Source: Cloeon dipterum | Taxonomy: Eukaryota; Arthropoda; Insecta; Ephemeroptera; Baetidae | Assembly: GCF_949628265.1 (NCBI RefSeq) | Contig: NC_088790.1 | Span: 12,218,545 to 12,282,544 of the forward strand | Length of the DNA stretch: 64,000 nucleotides | Direction of reading: 5' to 3' | Part shown: positions 54,095-64,000 of the stretch, in pieces | Position numbering within the stretch: the stretch's first letter is position 1 | Layout: each line of letters starts with the position of its first letter | Notes under the pieces: model-generated | The model's input: only the letters and a program-made list of their open reading frames with translations | Database searches by the model: none | What the model was told of the DNA's origin: nothing | Program-made: the position numbers and the translations under genes

Positions 54095-56293
54095 TTACAA
54101 TATCCCTACACTTTTTAACACTTGTTTTGTGGCAGGAATTAACTCGTCTTTGTATTTCCAAATGTTCTCATCTACGGTCGAATTGGGTCCTCTACCAAAC
54201 TTGCATTCTAACTTTTCCTTCTTGACACAGTAGTGGTGCAGGTAGCCTAGCTCGACGGGGATATTAATCCCCCGGCACCAGGCCAACGGTTTTCCCTCTG
54301 GAGAGATGCACGCTCGACCAAAATGGTTGTGCAACGCTAGGTTGTGCCGCGTCGCGTGGAACGACTTTGCGCGGAATGCGATTGGACTGTGGTAGGCCAT
54401 CCGATGCACGTGCTGCAGCATATGCATGTAGCGTGGGATGTCGTCGTTCCAGTCCTGGAACCGCTCTTTGTCGTCCATAAAGTAGACGTTGTTTAACGAG
54501 TAACCATGCGCGTCACTTGGCTTGTGTTTTTTCAGGAGCGGAACTTTCGCCAACAAATCCTTCCACGTTCTTATCGATCCAACTGGCATAATTACCTAGG
54601 CAAAAAGTTTTAAATTTTGGATATCTTTCAAAAAATATTTTTAATATTGGTCAAGCTCGCTTGTTTTATTTTTTCGCTTTAGGTGTTACACGAGATTGTT
54701 TTATATTGATTATCTCTTACTTCGTCAATGTCGATCAGCACAGCAAAATTATAAAGGTTGAAATTCTTGTAGAAACAGTCGTTGTAGTCGATTAAATCCT
54801 GGAAACACTGTTTTCCGATATTATTCGAGAGATAGGCGTACATGAAGTCCGGAACGTTGGGCAGAGTCCCTGGTAAAGACGTTTGAACTACTTCAACGTT
54901 CCACGTTTCCTGGTAGTGCCTCAACACTTTGGAGATGTCTGAGTTTACCTGAAAATTTGAGGTTTAACTTTTGAATTTCTTTGGGCGTTCTTGAATTACC
55001 TGTAGAGAGTAAAAAACAATTTTATTTGCACCGAGAATCTTCAAAAGTTCAATCCACTCGACGAGCCTGACGGCAATATCGGGCCTGTGCTTGAAATTGA
55101 GACACTTTACACAGACGACAAAGTCCTCTTTTTCGCCCTTTGCTCGGTTGTCGATCACGCGCAGGTTGTTTGTCGCGTTTTCACACGGACTTTCCACCAA
55201 GGATACTGAGTCGGGGACTGAGCCTTGAAAGTCTGGGGGAACCATGCAACTCAGCATGTAAGGTTTATGCTCTTCATGATAAAAGCCCCACTCATCGCGG
55301 AATAGGTATTGGATGTAGTCCACCTGGATGCAGATTTTACATTATAGCTGGTTACAGGGCTTTCAATAATTTTTTAAATAGGAGATAATATAATTCAATC
55401 CTATTGTTAACCCATGAAAACTTTAACGTACATTTTCGGAATATTTCCATTTGAAAATTTGAATAAAAGGTCAATCAATATTTTTGTAAAAACCTTGGCA
55501 ATGATTGGATTTTGGCCATACGAAAACCACAATTGACAATAAATCTCGGTGGAGTAGTTGAGTCCGGCCTTTTCTCGGACCCCCAGAATCCTGACTGCCG
55601 GCCCGACTTTGGGCCGACTGTCGTAGTAAGCGCCGTAAAGGTAGTAGGTCTCTTGACTTAACCTCTGCACCTGCCAGTAAACGTTATTGTGCTTTATGTC
55701 GAACGGTGTGGCGTATCGTGCGCAAGTGGCGCTATACTTTGCATTTCCTCCCTTCGAGTGGTCGATAGGAAAGTTGGGATGCGATTCTAATATCTGAAAG
55801 TATGGTTCTTAATGAAAACGTTCCCAGAAAGAAGTTAATTGTAATAATTTGGCTGGAATCGAAGTTGCTTTAACTCTCGCTGCAAGCCATAAAATATTGA
55901 TTGTAGCTTCCGATTTGGAAGAAATACCTGAAGTTAATTTTATTTTGCTCTTCATAATTTATTTTTTCTCTCTTATAATAAATTATATTAATTTTAAATG
56001 GGATAAATTTTGCCAGAGTTAATTAAAGCTAGGAAGAAAGAAATTTGATTCATATATACTTTGTCAAAATTTATCGGTGAATTGTTGTCATAATCTAGTT
56101 TAAGAGCAGGGGGGCCTGGAAGCAGAAAAATAAAATCACGCAAAGTTAGAAAAATTAACAAACAATTACCTTGAAAAATAGATTTTATTAAAAAAATCAA
56201 AAAAATGTAGGACAAAAGAGAGATGACAGTGAGCAGTAAATATTTCAATATTTTCTTCGTCCATCGCACACGCCACACACGTATCAAAAGCAT
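54095..56293 (-). CDS. GT92 family glycosyltransferase, cluster gene B
   Basis: Six exons, 56170-56293, 56060-56115, 55494-55793, 55000-55323, 54721-54948 and 54095-54595, total 1533 nt (510 residues), the same exon lengths as gene A. The N-terminus MLLIRVWRVRWTKKILKYLL begins the type II anchor. The core motifs are as in gene A: YYLYGAYYDSRP, VPDSVSLVESPCENATNNL, LIDIDEV at the end of exon 5, and LALHNHFGRACISPEG. Exon 3 and the first 100 bp of intron 2 are nearly identical to gene A, whereas exons 4-6, introns 4-5 and the 3' flank are nearly identical to gene C. Upstream in-frame Met codons exist, but the start conserved in all three paralogues is used. No frameshift or stop is seen, so the gene appears functional. 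Confidence 0.92.
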
Positions 56294-56732
56294 TGCTCGT
56301 TCAGAAACGCCGGCCGCTTTGCGATACTGAACACTATTATCAAGCTGCAGCTGTTTTTTAAATTTCCACCTTCCGTCATGCAGCGACCAATCCTTTATCA
56401 CCTCCCCTCCTACTACCAAGAAACCGACGCAGGGTAATTAAAAAATTTCATATTCACTAGTGACACAGCAGTTTTCTTTAAGCGCAATAAAATCAAAATC
56501 TTGTTGATAACTTTTTGTGTTTAAAAAAATGTTTATTCCTAAAATAATTTTGAGTTCAAAGTGCCCTTTCTGGTAGATCGGAAGATAACGCTTAAAGAAT
56601 AAGATCTATTCTGTTAATAATATAAAAATTAAAGAAAAACATGAAATCATTTAAATATGATTTACTAAATTTGAAAATTGATCTTTTTTAATTTTTACAT
56701 TTGAGTATTTTGGCAGACAGCAAAAAAGCACA
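56294..56732. other. Gene B promoter and gene C 3' flank
   Basis: The left part carries the shared GATA block and the TTCATATTCACTAGTGACAC sequence also found upstream of gene A. The right part, from about 56500, is a duplicated 3' flank corresponding to about 53860-54094 after gene B. Confidence 0.5.
56376..56408 (-). promoter_or_regulatory. Shared promoter block with GATA site, gene B copy
   Basis: CTTTATCACCTCCCCT at 56393-56408 reads AGGGGAGGTGATAAAG on the coding strand. The core is TGATAA; the final G of TGATAAG is changed to A in this copy. It lies about 100-115 bp upstream of the gene B start. Confidence 0.42.
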
Positions 56733-58891
56733 TTACAATATTCTCACACTCTTTAACACTTGTTTTGTGGCAGGAATTAACTCGTCTTTGTATTTCCAAA
56801 TGTTTTTATCCACGGTAGAATTGGGTCCCCTACCAAACTTGCATTCTAACTTTTCCTTCTTGACACAGTAGTGGTGCAGGTAGCCTAGCTCGACGGGGAT
56901 ATCAAACCCCAGGCACCAGCCCAACGGTTTTCCCTCCGGCGTGATGCACACTCGACCAAAGTGGTTGTGCAACGCTAGGTTGTGCCGCGTCGCGTGGAAC
57001 GACTTTGCGCGGAATGCGATTGGACTGTGGTAGGCCATCCGATGCACGTGTTGCAGCATATGCATGTAGCGTGGGATGTCGTCGTTCCAGTCGTAGAACC
57101 GCTCTTTGTCGTCCATAAAGAAGACGTTGTGTACCGAGTAGGTGTGAATGTCACTTGGCTTGTGTTCTTCCGGGAGCGGAGCGTTCGCCAACAAATCCTT
57201 CCACGTTCTTAGCGATCCACCTGGTATAATGGCCTAAACAAAAAATTTGAACTTTAAAATTTGGATACCTTTCAAAAAATATTTTAACGTGATCAAGCTC
57301 GTGTTTTATTTTTTACGCTTTAGGTTTTACATGAGATTGTTTATATTGCATATTACTTACTTCGTCAATGTCGATCAGCACGGCATAATTATAAAGGTTG
57401 AAATTCTTGTAGAAACAATCGTTGTAGTCGATTAAATCCTGGAAACACTGTTTTCCGTAGTTTTTCGAGAGATAGGTGTACATGAAGTCCGGAACGTTGG
57501 GCAGAGTCCCTGGTAAAAACGTTTGGACCACTTCAACGTTCCACGTTTCCTGGTAGTGCCTCAACACTTTGGAGATGTCTGAGTTTACCTGGAAATTTGA
57601 GGTTTAACTTTTAAATTTCTTTGGCCGTTCTTGAATTACCTGTAGAGAGTAAAAAACAATTTTATTTGCACCGAGAATCTTCAATAATTCAATCCACTCG
57701 ACAAGCCTGACGGCAATATCGGGCCTGTGCTTGAAATTGAGACACTTTACACAGACGACAAAGTCCTCTTTTTCGCCCTTTGCTCGGTTGTCGATCACGC
57801 GCAGGTTGTTTGTCGCGTTTTCACACGGACTTTCCACCAAGGATACTGAGTCGGGGACTGAGCCTTGATAGTCGGGGGGAACCATGCAACTCAGCATGTA
57901 CGGTTTCTGCTCCTCATCTTGAGAGCCCCACTCTTCACGAAAAAGATACTGTATGTAGTCTACCTGATTTTAAAGAAGGAATTTTGAAATAATGAGAGCA
58001 TTAACAATTATCTAAAAACAAAAACAAATGTTTTTTAAAACCTGTTAACAGCTAAAGTAGATATTTTTATTATAAGAACCTTAACTATGATGGGGTTTTG
58101 GCCATATGAGAACCACATTTGGCAGTAAATTTCAGTGGAGTGGTTGAGTCCAGCCTTTTCTCGGACCCCCAGAATCCTGACTGCCGGCCCGACTTTAGGC
58201 CGATTGTCGTGGTAAGCGCCGTAAAGGTAGTATGTCTCTTGACTTAACCTTTGCACTTGCCAGTAAACGTTATTGTGCTTTATGTCGAACGGGGTGGCGT
58301 ATCGTGCGCAAGTGTTGCTATACTTCGCACTTCCTCCCTTCGAACGGTTGGCAGGGAAGTTGGGATGCGATTCTAATATCTGAAAATTTTAAGTTTCCTG
58401 ATGTAATATTATAGCTGGATCTCAACATAGCAAACTCTTGCTGAAATCCATAAAAGATTGATTAAACTGCCGATTCACCAGAATTGACTTCTCATTTTTT
58501 AAGTCCAACGAACTCATTGTAAACAAAAAATTTTAATTTATTGATCTGAATATACGCACTTAAGGATAAAATTCAAAAAGCTGTTAATGATAAAACTTAT
58601 AAGCAAGGCACCAGGCAATTATTACTCAAGTTTTTTTGATAGATGGGAAGAAGTTGTTTACGCACCCTGTCAAAAACATTTGCTGACTTGTTGCCGTAAT
58701 CCAGCTTAAGAGGAGGTGGCCCTATAATTAGAAACAGTCTAATCACACAGAGATACATAACTTACCAAATCATTACCCTCAAAAATAAATTTTACTGATA
58801 AAAACAACACGATGTAGGACAAAAAAGAGATGAAACTGAGCAGTAATATTTTAAATATTTTCTTTGTCCATCGCACACGTAAAAGTAGCAT
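56733..58891 (-). CDS. GT92 family glycosyltransferase, cluster gene C
   Basis: Six exons, 58777-58891, 58666-58721, 58080-58379, 57640-57963, 57361-57588 and 56733-57233, total 1524 nt (507 residues). Exon 1 is 9 nt shorter than in A and B, removing three residues of the basic N-terminus (MLLLRVRWTKK). A membrane anchor follows, then the GT92 core: YYLYGAYHDNRP, VPDSVSLVESPCENATNNL, RLVEWIELLKILGANKIVFY, LIDIDE (338-341) and LALHNHFGRVCITPEG. Exon 3 near its 3' end, intron 3 and the start of exon 4 resemble gene A; the rest of exon 4 to the 3' flank resembles gene B. The reading frame is intact throughout. Likely a Golgi enzyme; donor and acceptor sugars unknown. Confidence 0.92.
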
Positions 58892-59683
58892 TGCACATTA
58901 GTTTTGAAACGCTGGGAGCTCCACTTCCGACATTGGACGCTATCAAACGCTTGGTTGCTATGTATTCGACCTTTCGTCATGAAGCGGACAATTCCTTATC
59001 ACCTCCCCTCTAACCAATATACAACGTACGCAAATGACAAGCAGTCATATTACGTGAAGCTCCCATAAAACTTCATTTTTAGATGAAAACGTAAAAATCT
59101 GTTTATTCTTCTATTTTTAGTTGAAAGAAATTTGCTAGTTTTGTATCTAATTTATTGCAAAACATTTGACAACACTCTTTATCACTAACATTTTTGGTAT
59201 AAAGTTATTAATTCTTTAAAAGTGCCAACAAGTTGAAATTGCATGAATTTACTTTATTTGCTTAGATTTCACCCAAATGATAGTAAAAAACATGGCTGAG
59301 TTAAACATAAGCATTAATTTTGACTGATAAACATTATTTTTTATGAACTTAATATTTCAGTTTAAGCATTTGCTAATTGTTAAAATAGATTATGAAAACT
59401 CGATCATTTTCATCAAAATTTGATATGAAAAAGACTGGGTAATATTGCGAAAAACCTTTAAGTAAGATTTTCAGTATTATGTACTGAATTTGTATTTGTG
59501 AGCAATTTTTTGTGTTTGCTCCTTCAACAGTTAAAAAGCACGCTCCTCCATATTAAATTAAAGCTGCCCTTCCCAGTTTGTCTCAAGAATATTATGGAGC
59601 TTAAAATGTTGAATTTATTACATATCATGACTCGAAGGGTGTTGAATACAATTTATAACTGGCAATATCAATTATTTTTACGA
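58892..59683. other. Gene C promoter and gene D 3' flank
   Basis: This region contains the third copy of the GATA block at 58977-59009. The remainder is AT-rich with no supported exon. Gene D's 3' UTR should lie at the right end. Confidence 0.5.
58977..59009 (-). promoter_or_regulatory. Shared promoter block with GATA site, gene C copy
   Basis: CCTTATCACCTCCCCT at 58994-59009 reads AGGGGAGGTGATAAGG on the coding strand, about 103-118 bp upstream of the gene C start. The GTCATG flank on its left (coding-strand CATGAC) is also shared with A and B. Confidence 0.45.
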
Positions 59684-62600
59684 TCACAAAAAACCAATCT
59701 TCAGCATAGCTTTTTTCGTGGCGGCAACCAGCTCGGTTTTATACTTGAAGAGGGTGTTGTCGATGGTCAAATTTTCTCCTCGCTTGACGCTGCACTCGGA
59801 CTTGGACCTGCGGACGCAGTAATGCAGCAGGTAGCCAACATCCACGGTGATATCGAAGGTGTTACACCACTCGAGTATCTCGCCTCTCTCGCCGACGCAC
59901 GTACGCGTGTAGTGGTTGTGCAGCGCCAGGGTCTTTTCCGTCAAGTGGAACGCCTTGATGCGCGCGCCATATTCTGTGTAATTGGCCATGCGGTGCACGT
60001 TCTGCAGCATGTGCATGTACCTGGGCACACCAGCCGTCCAGTCACCGTACTCCTTCGCGTCGTCCATCACGAAAGCGTTACGAGCCGCGAACGTGTGACT
60101 TACGTGCGGCATCTTCTTCGCGCGCGGCAGCAGCACGTTGTACATCAATTCATGCCACGTCTGCAACGAACCCACGGGAACGAGCACCTAAAGAGACAAA
60201 AAGAGTAATAAGAGTTTAAATGGGATATTTTAGTTGTAGATCTGAGAGCTAAAATACAGTGATTTATGTTTAAAGAGTCGTATACGAATATGGAAATGGC
60301 AATTATTCGGGGTTGGCTATTTCAGGCAATCGACTTTTTTATCTGTGCGTCCAATATCCTTTCGGGTGCCCAATGAGCTTGAATCACAGAATTTTAAGAT
60401 TGTCTAAAACTGTCTTTGTAGGTTAAATCGCTTGTGTTTTAGTCTCTGGGCTAAAAGTCAGGGGCTCTCTGGACTTTCAGTAATATATCAGCAATTTTTC
60501 TCATCTTGCTCAATTTTGTTAACCCCCCCCCCCCCCCCCCCCCCGTATGCACAGAGTGATATATATTTTCTTGGTTGGTTATTTTAAACATCCTGTTAGT
60601 AATATATTAAGTGTTTCTCTTGTCACCACTTCTCTCTGTTACAAACCTCGTCAATGTCAAGCAGAACGACGAAATGAAACAAATTGAAATTCTTGTAGAA
60701 GCAGTCGTTGTAGTCGATGAGTTCATGAAAGATCTTATGGACGAACTTGGCAGATAAGAAGTTGATCATGAAGTCAGGCACGTTTGGCAGCGTTCCCGGC
60801 AGGGAGGTGGGGATCACTTCGACGTTCCACGTGCGCTTGTAGTAGTTCAGCACCTGTTCTAGGCGTGGGTTGAGCTGCAGAGCGTGGAAGACCACTTTTT
60901 CCGCGCCCAGAATTTTCAGCAGCTCGAGCCACTCGACCATTCTGACGGCGACACCGGGGTTGTTGCGAAAGTTGAGGCTTTTTACGCAGACGAAAAATTC
61001 TCGCTTTTCCCCCCGTGGTTGGTTGTTGACCACCCTGAGGTTGTTTGTCGCATTGTCGCACGGGTTCTCCACCAGCGACACGCTGTCCGGCACCCAGCCG
61101 TGGTATTCCGGTGGAATCATGCAGCTCAGCATGTATGGTTTGAGCGGATGATCTTCGAAATTCCACTTTTCGCGCCATAAGTACTGAATATAGTGCACCT
61201 GTAAAACGAATAAATCGTGTCAGTTTAATCCAGGTCACAGCACGAATAAATTTACTGATTTATAGGGCTCTGAAAAACTTTGATTTTGATAGGCAACGTT
61301 TTCGTTTGTAGATGATTTCGCACTAGATATAGAAGGTTTTATAGTTTTTTTATATAGCCATTATTAGGGCACGTAATTATCTATCTTAAAATTGAATCTT
61401 TTTAATATTTTCGAAAAGTAACATTATCTACTTAAAAAAAGTTTATGCAAATTAAGAAGAATTTGAATGAGTTAAAAAGCTCTTCATCCTGACCAAGAAA
61501 TAATGGTGCAAAATTTCGACTGTTAATTAAACCTTAACATCCGCGTTGATTAAACAATAAATTGAATACATACGAAAACCTGAAATTGTTAGTACAAGGG
61601 AAGCTTATAGCAGCCTCATATATGATTTTCAAAGCTCCTGCTCATTAATTTAAAGTCTCTAAAAAAAACTTTTGTATCACAAGTAATGCCTTAAATTGAT
61701 TTTACAATTAAAAATAAAGGGCGTTGCTTGTAATCCAATAAATAATTTTTTAAGAAAAAACAAAAAAAATAATAAAAGTGATCCAAATCGTCTGATTAAA
61801 CATGTGATCTAAAATATTTATTTAAAAATTCAAATCCCATTAACAACCGGATTTTTTCTTTTTTTTTAATGATCAGAGTATCTCTATAGTCAAAGTAAAA
61901 AGAGTTGTATCAACCTACGTTTTTTTAACCACCACTCTAAATTTTAATTATTTTAATACGCTAATTTTTAAATTATATTGTCTACCAAATTAAATTTTTA
62001 AAATTCTTTAATTTCTTACTTTGGCGATGATTGTCCTCTTATGACCAGGAAACCACAGCTGGCAATAAAGATTAGTGGTCATATTCAACCAGGCGGCTTG
62101 CCTGATGCCAATAATGCGCACGGACGGGCCAATTTTAGGTCGACCGTCATAGTAGGCGCCGAATAGGTAGTACGTGTCGTTCACGATATCCTGCACCTGC
62201 CAGTACAGGTTGTTGTGTTTTATGTTATAAATCGTTGCGTACCGAGCGCACGTTTCCGCATTATATGGGTCTGCTTTCGGCATCGACGCCGCTGGCAGGT
62301 TAGGGTTTGTCTCTCGCACCTATACAAAATTCCATGGTTGACACTAATATGACTATTTGTTAGACAAAATAAGCTCACCTTCTTTAATATTTGGCTTGAT
62401 GACAATATGTGCAAGGCATCTTTCAAAGGCGTTTCCCATTTTTCTGTAAAATATTCAAGGATAATAATTAATTTATGTTTCCAAACACTGCCTATACCTT
62501 TCATCAAAATGATATTGAAAAATTTACAAACAACAGCACGTTAAGTTAAGCAGTATAACGCTACATAGACGTGATAAAATGTATTTGACGATCTCATAGT

Positions 62601-63022
62601 TATGTGAAATCGTCTATTTAAAATAAAAAATGCGTTCAAAAATTTTGTAACTCAAGTTTTGCAGGAGTAAATTATGAAATCACATGCGCCCTAAATTTTT
62701 ACCAACGTGATTTGAAGAAATGAAATTTTTCTTAAGACCACTAAATAATCATTTTCTTTTTTTTATTCATGAAATTTGTGATATTTAACTAGACAAATTA
62801 AATCAAAGTATTCTATATTCTTTAAAATACCTCTATTTCATTAATACAAAATACTTTGTGGACGTGGGAAAATCCCCATTAATATCTCTTACCTATGACA
62901 CTTTCTGCAACAAGAGTAGTGTCCTTAGTAATTATTATCAAAATAAAAATAGCCATGCAAGTTGACACTGTTAAGAAAGCAATGAGCAGCGAGTTTTTCC
63001 TTGGGAACTTTCTTCTCTTCAT
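59684..63022 (-). CDS. GT92 family glycosyltransferase, cluster gene D (one intron fewer)
   Basis: Five exons, 62893-63022, 62379-62443, 62020-62319, 60647-61198 and 59684-60187, total 1551 nt (516 residues). The N-terminus (MKRRKFPRKNS) precedes a membrane anchor at about residues 12-33. The core motifs are TCARYATIYNIKHNNLYWQV, YYLFGAYYDGRP, VPDSVSLVENPCDNATNNL, VRMVEWLELLKILGAEKVVF, the D-x-D-E motif (VVLLDIDE, 346-349) and LALHNHYTRTC. The 552-nt fourth exon equals exons 4 plus 5 of A-C (324 + 228 nt), so the intron at that junction is absent. Coding GC content is higher than in A-C. It is clearly the most diverged member of the cluster and probably the oldest, with longer introns (up to 821 bp), one containing a 22-nt poly-C run. 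Confidence 0.92.
60523..60544. repeat. Poly-C tract of 22 nt in a gene D intron
   Basis: An uninterrupted run of 22 C residues interrupts AT-rich intron sequence between the last two exons of gene D. On the transcribed sense strand it is poly-G, which could form a G-quadruplex. Homopolymer length is prone to assembly or polymerase error. Confidence 0.9.
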
Positions 63023-63718
63023 TTTTGTGAACTACCTTAACAGCACAAAAATATTAAAAGTCGAGCGGACACATACTGACTGTGTCTTTGTCAACGCAGG
63101 AAGTTGAAAGATAGCCCACTATCAGAAAAATTGTTAGATAGTGAAAGAAAACTATGGGAACCTTGTTTTAAATCGTTTATTTAGTCGAACATTATTTAAT
63201 CAATACGTTCGTTTATTCGACGAAAGTTAAAAAAATACATGCCAAGATTATAGCAACATTAATGGAGAAAATTCATGAGATTCTAGATCAGAGTACAGAT
63301 AAAAAAGCATCCAAGTAGAGAGTTGAGCAGTAGTTAATAGTTTATTACTAATACATGGAACACACATATTGCAAAGTATTTTGATTGAAAAGGCACAGTT
63401 TAAAACATTGGAAGCAAATGTGTGAGAAGATTGGCACCCAAGCTATGGGATCGAGAACAAAAATAGGAACGAGAAATTTGCACTCCGCAAAAAAAGGGAA
63501 GTAAATTAGGGGCAGTTTAAAACGCTCAAGCCAAGGGAAAAATAAAAGAAAGAATCAAGTATTTATCACTGGTATAGGCAAAAATAAAACCGGAGAAGCT
63601 TTGCCAGAGGAAAAGAAAGGCTTAAAACAAACTCAGTTGTACACAAACTTAACACTTCTTGCAAACAATAAATTAGCGCAATAAATTAATCTAATCCTAG
63701 TCGGGCCGGTTCAAAGGC
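63023..63718. other. Gene D promoter and glycine-rich gene 3' UTR
   Basis: The left 150 bp are upstream of gene D and contain three WGATAR sites. The right part is probably the 3' UTR of the glycine-rich gene; TTTATT at about 63342 reads as AATAAA on the minus strand. No other exon is seen. Confidence 0.5.
63109..63141 (-). promoter_or_regulatory. Cluster of three GATA-factor consensus sites upstream of gene D
   Basis: AGATAG at 63109-63114, CTATCA (TGATAG on the minus strand) at 63119-63124 and AGATAG at 63136-63141 lie 87-119 bp upstream of the gene D start. Each matches WGATAR. The position is comparable to the GATA block in genes A-C, but the flanks are not alike. Confidence 0.35.
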
Positions 63719-64000
63719 TCATTTGGCGTGCGCTCTGTACGCAAGGTCGGCGCCATCCGACTTGCTCTGCCAGCCGCCGCCTTGGCCGCCTCCCTGGTAG
63801 GAGCCGCCCCCGACGCTGTAGCTGTCACCGCCGCCCCCAGACGAGTAGCCGCTCGAGTACGAATCGTACGACGAGCCGCCGCCGCCGCCGCCGCCTCCAC
63901 TGTAGCTTGGTGCAGAGTACGAGTCGTGGCCGCCACCGTGGCCGCCGCCGTGGCCACCGCCGCCGCCACCGCTGTGGGCGCCATAGCTGTCACCGTGGCC
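63719..64000 (-). CDS. Glycine-rich Ser/Tyr protein, C-terminal part (cuticle- or silk-like)
   Basis: Ninety-three residues plus the stop are visible in the frame ending at 63719; the 5' part lies beyond the right edge. The sequence is runs of Gly with interspersed His, then SY-containing units (SYDSYSSGYSS, GDSYSV), GGGSYQGGGQGGGW and a charged tail ending DLAYRAHAK. This composition fits extracellular structural proteins of arthropod cuticle, silk or eggshell; no conserved domain such as a chitin-binding Rebers-Riddiford motif is visible. The adjacent reading frame is also open and Ala-rich, but that is an artefact of GGC/GCC codons. Secretion is assumed, not seen. Confidence 0.75.
   Translation of the reverse strand, partial: GHGDSYGAHSGGGGGGHGGGHGGGHDSYSAPSYSGGGGGGGGSSYDSYSSGYSSGGGGDSYSVGGGSYQGGGQGGGWQSKSDGADLAYRAHAK

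Noticed and set aside
59498-60208. 236-codon plus-strand frame, the longest in the window
   Set aside because: It is antisense to the last coding exon of GT92 gene D and is open because of that exon's codon usage.
63697-63993. Ala/Thr/Arg-rich minus-strand frame at the right edge
   Set aside because: It is the shifted reading of the GGC-rich glycine repeats; the Gly/Ser/Tyr frame ending at 63719 has the sensible composition and C-terminus.

Overview
The window is AT-rich animal genomic DNA. Its genes are split by GT-AG introns, many only 50-65 bp long, and separated by kilobases of non-coding sequence. The proteins point to an arthropod, almost certainly an insect: a Cys-loop chloride-channel subunit of the insect pHCl/GRD-like type, BTB-BACK proteins, a NIM1 kinase, an acid sphingomyelinase and a Gly/Ser/Tyr-rich cuticle- or silk-like protein. 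An expanded set of GT92 (DUF23) glycosyltransferases suggests a hemimetabolous or early-branching insect rather than a fly, but the species is a guess. I built the gene models by eye: exons were joined at splice consensus sites, with codon phase and paralogue alignment as checks.

Layout. 1-9.3 kb: two tandem minus-strand BTB-BACK genes with the same intron plan; the first runs off the left edge. 12.2-14.0 kb: a plus-strand GT92 gene. 17.0-23.6 kb: the 3' four exons of a plus-strand ligand-gated chloride channel. 23.6-42.2 kb: a long non-coding stretch with a probable GC-rich first exon of the next gene, two related dispersed repeats and two strong foldbacks. 42.2-45.2 kb: NIM1 kinase. 46.3-50.1 kb: secreted acid sphingomyelinase. 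50.4-63.0 kb: four tandem minus-strand GT92 genes (called A-D here). 63.7-64.0 kb: the C-terminus of a glycine-rich protein.

The most interesting part is the GT92 set. Five paralogues of about 507-516 residues are predicted as type II membrane (Golgi-type) enzymes with a D-x-D-E motif at the same splice junction. A, B and C are mosaics, with different segments matching different neighbours almost exactly, introns included, as expected from recent duplication plus gene conversion. A, B and C share a promoter block with a TGATAAG (GATA-factor) site. D has three WGATAR sites at a similar distance, and the distant gene at 12.2 kb has a perfect inverted pair of AGATAAG sites. Gene D alone lacks one intron. 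This looks like a co-regulated and still-evolving glycan-modifying gene family; its acceptor and biological role are unknown. None of this has been tested with database searches or transcript data.
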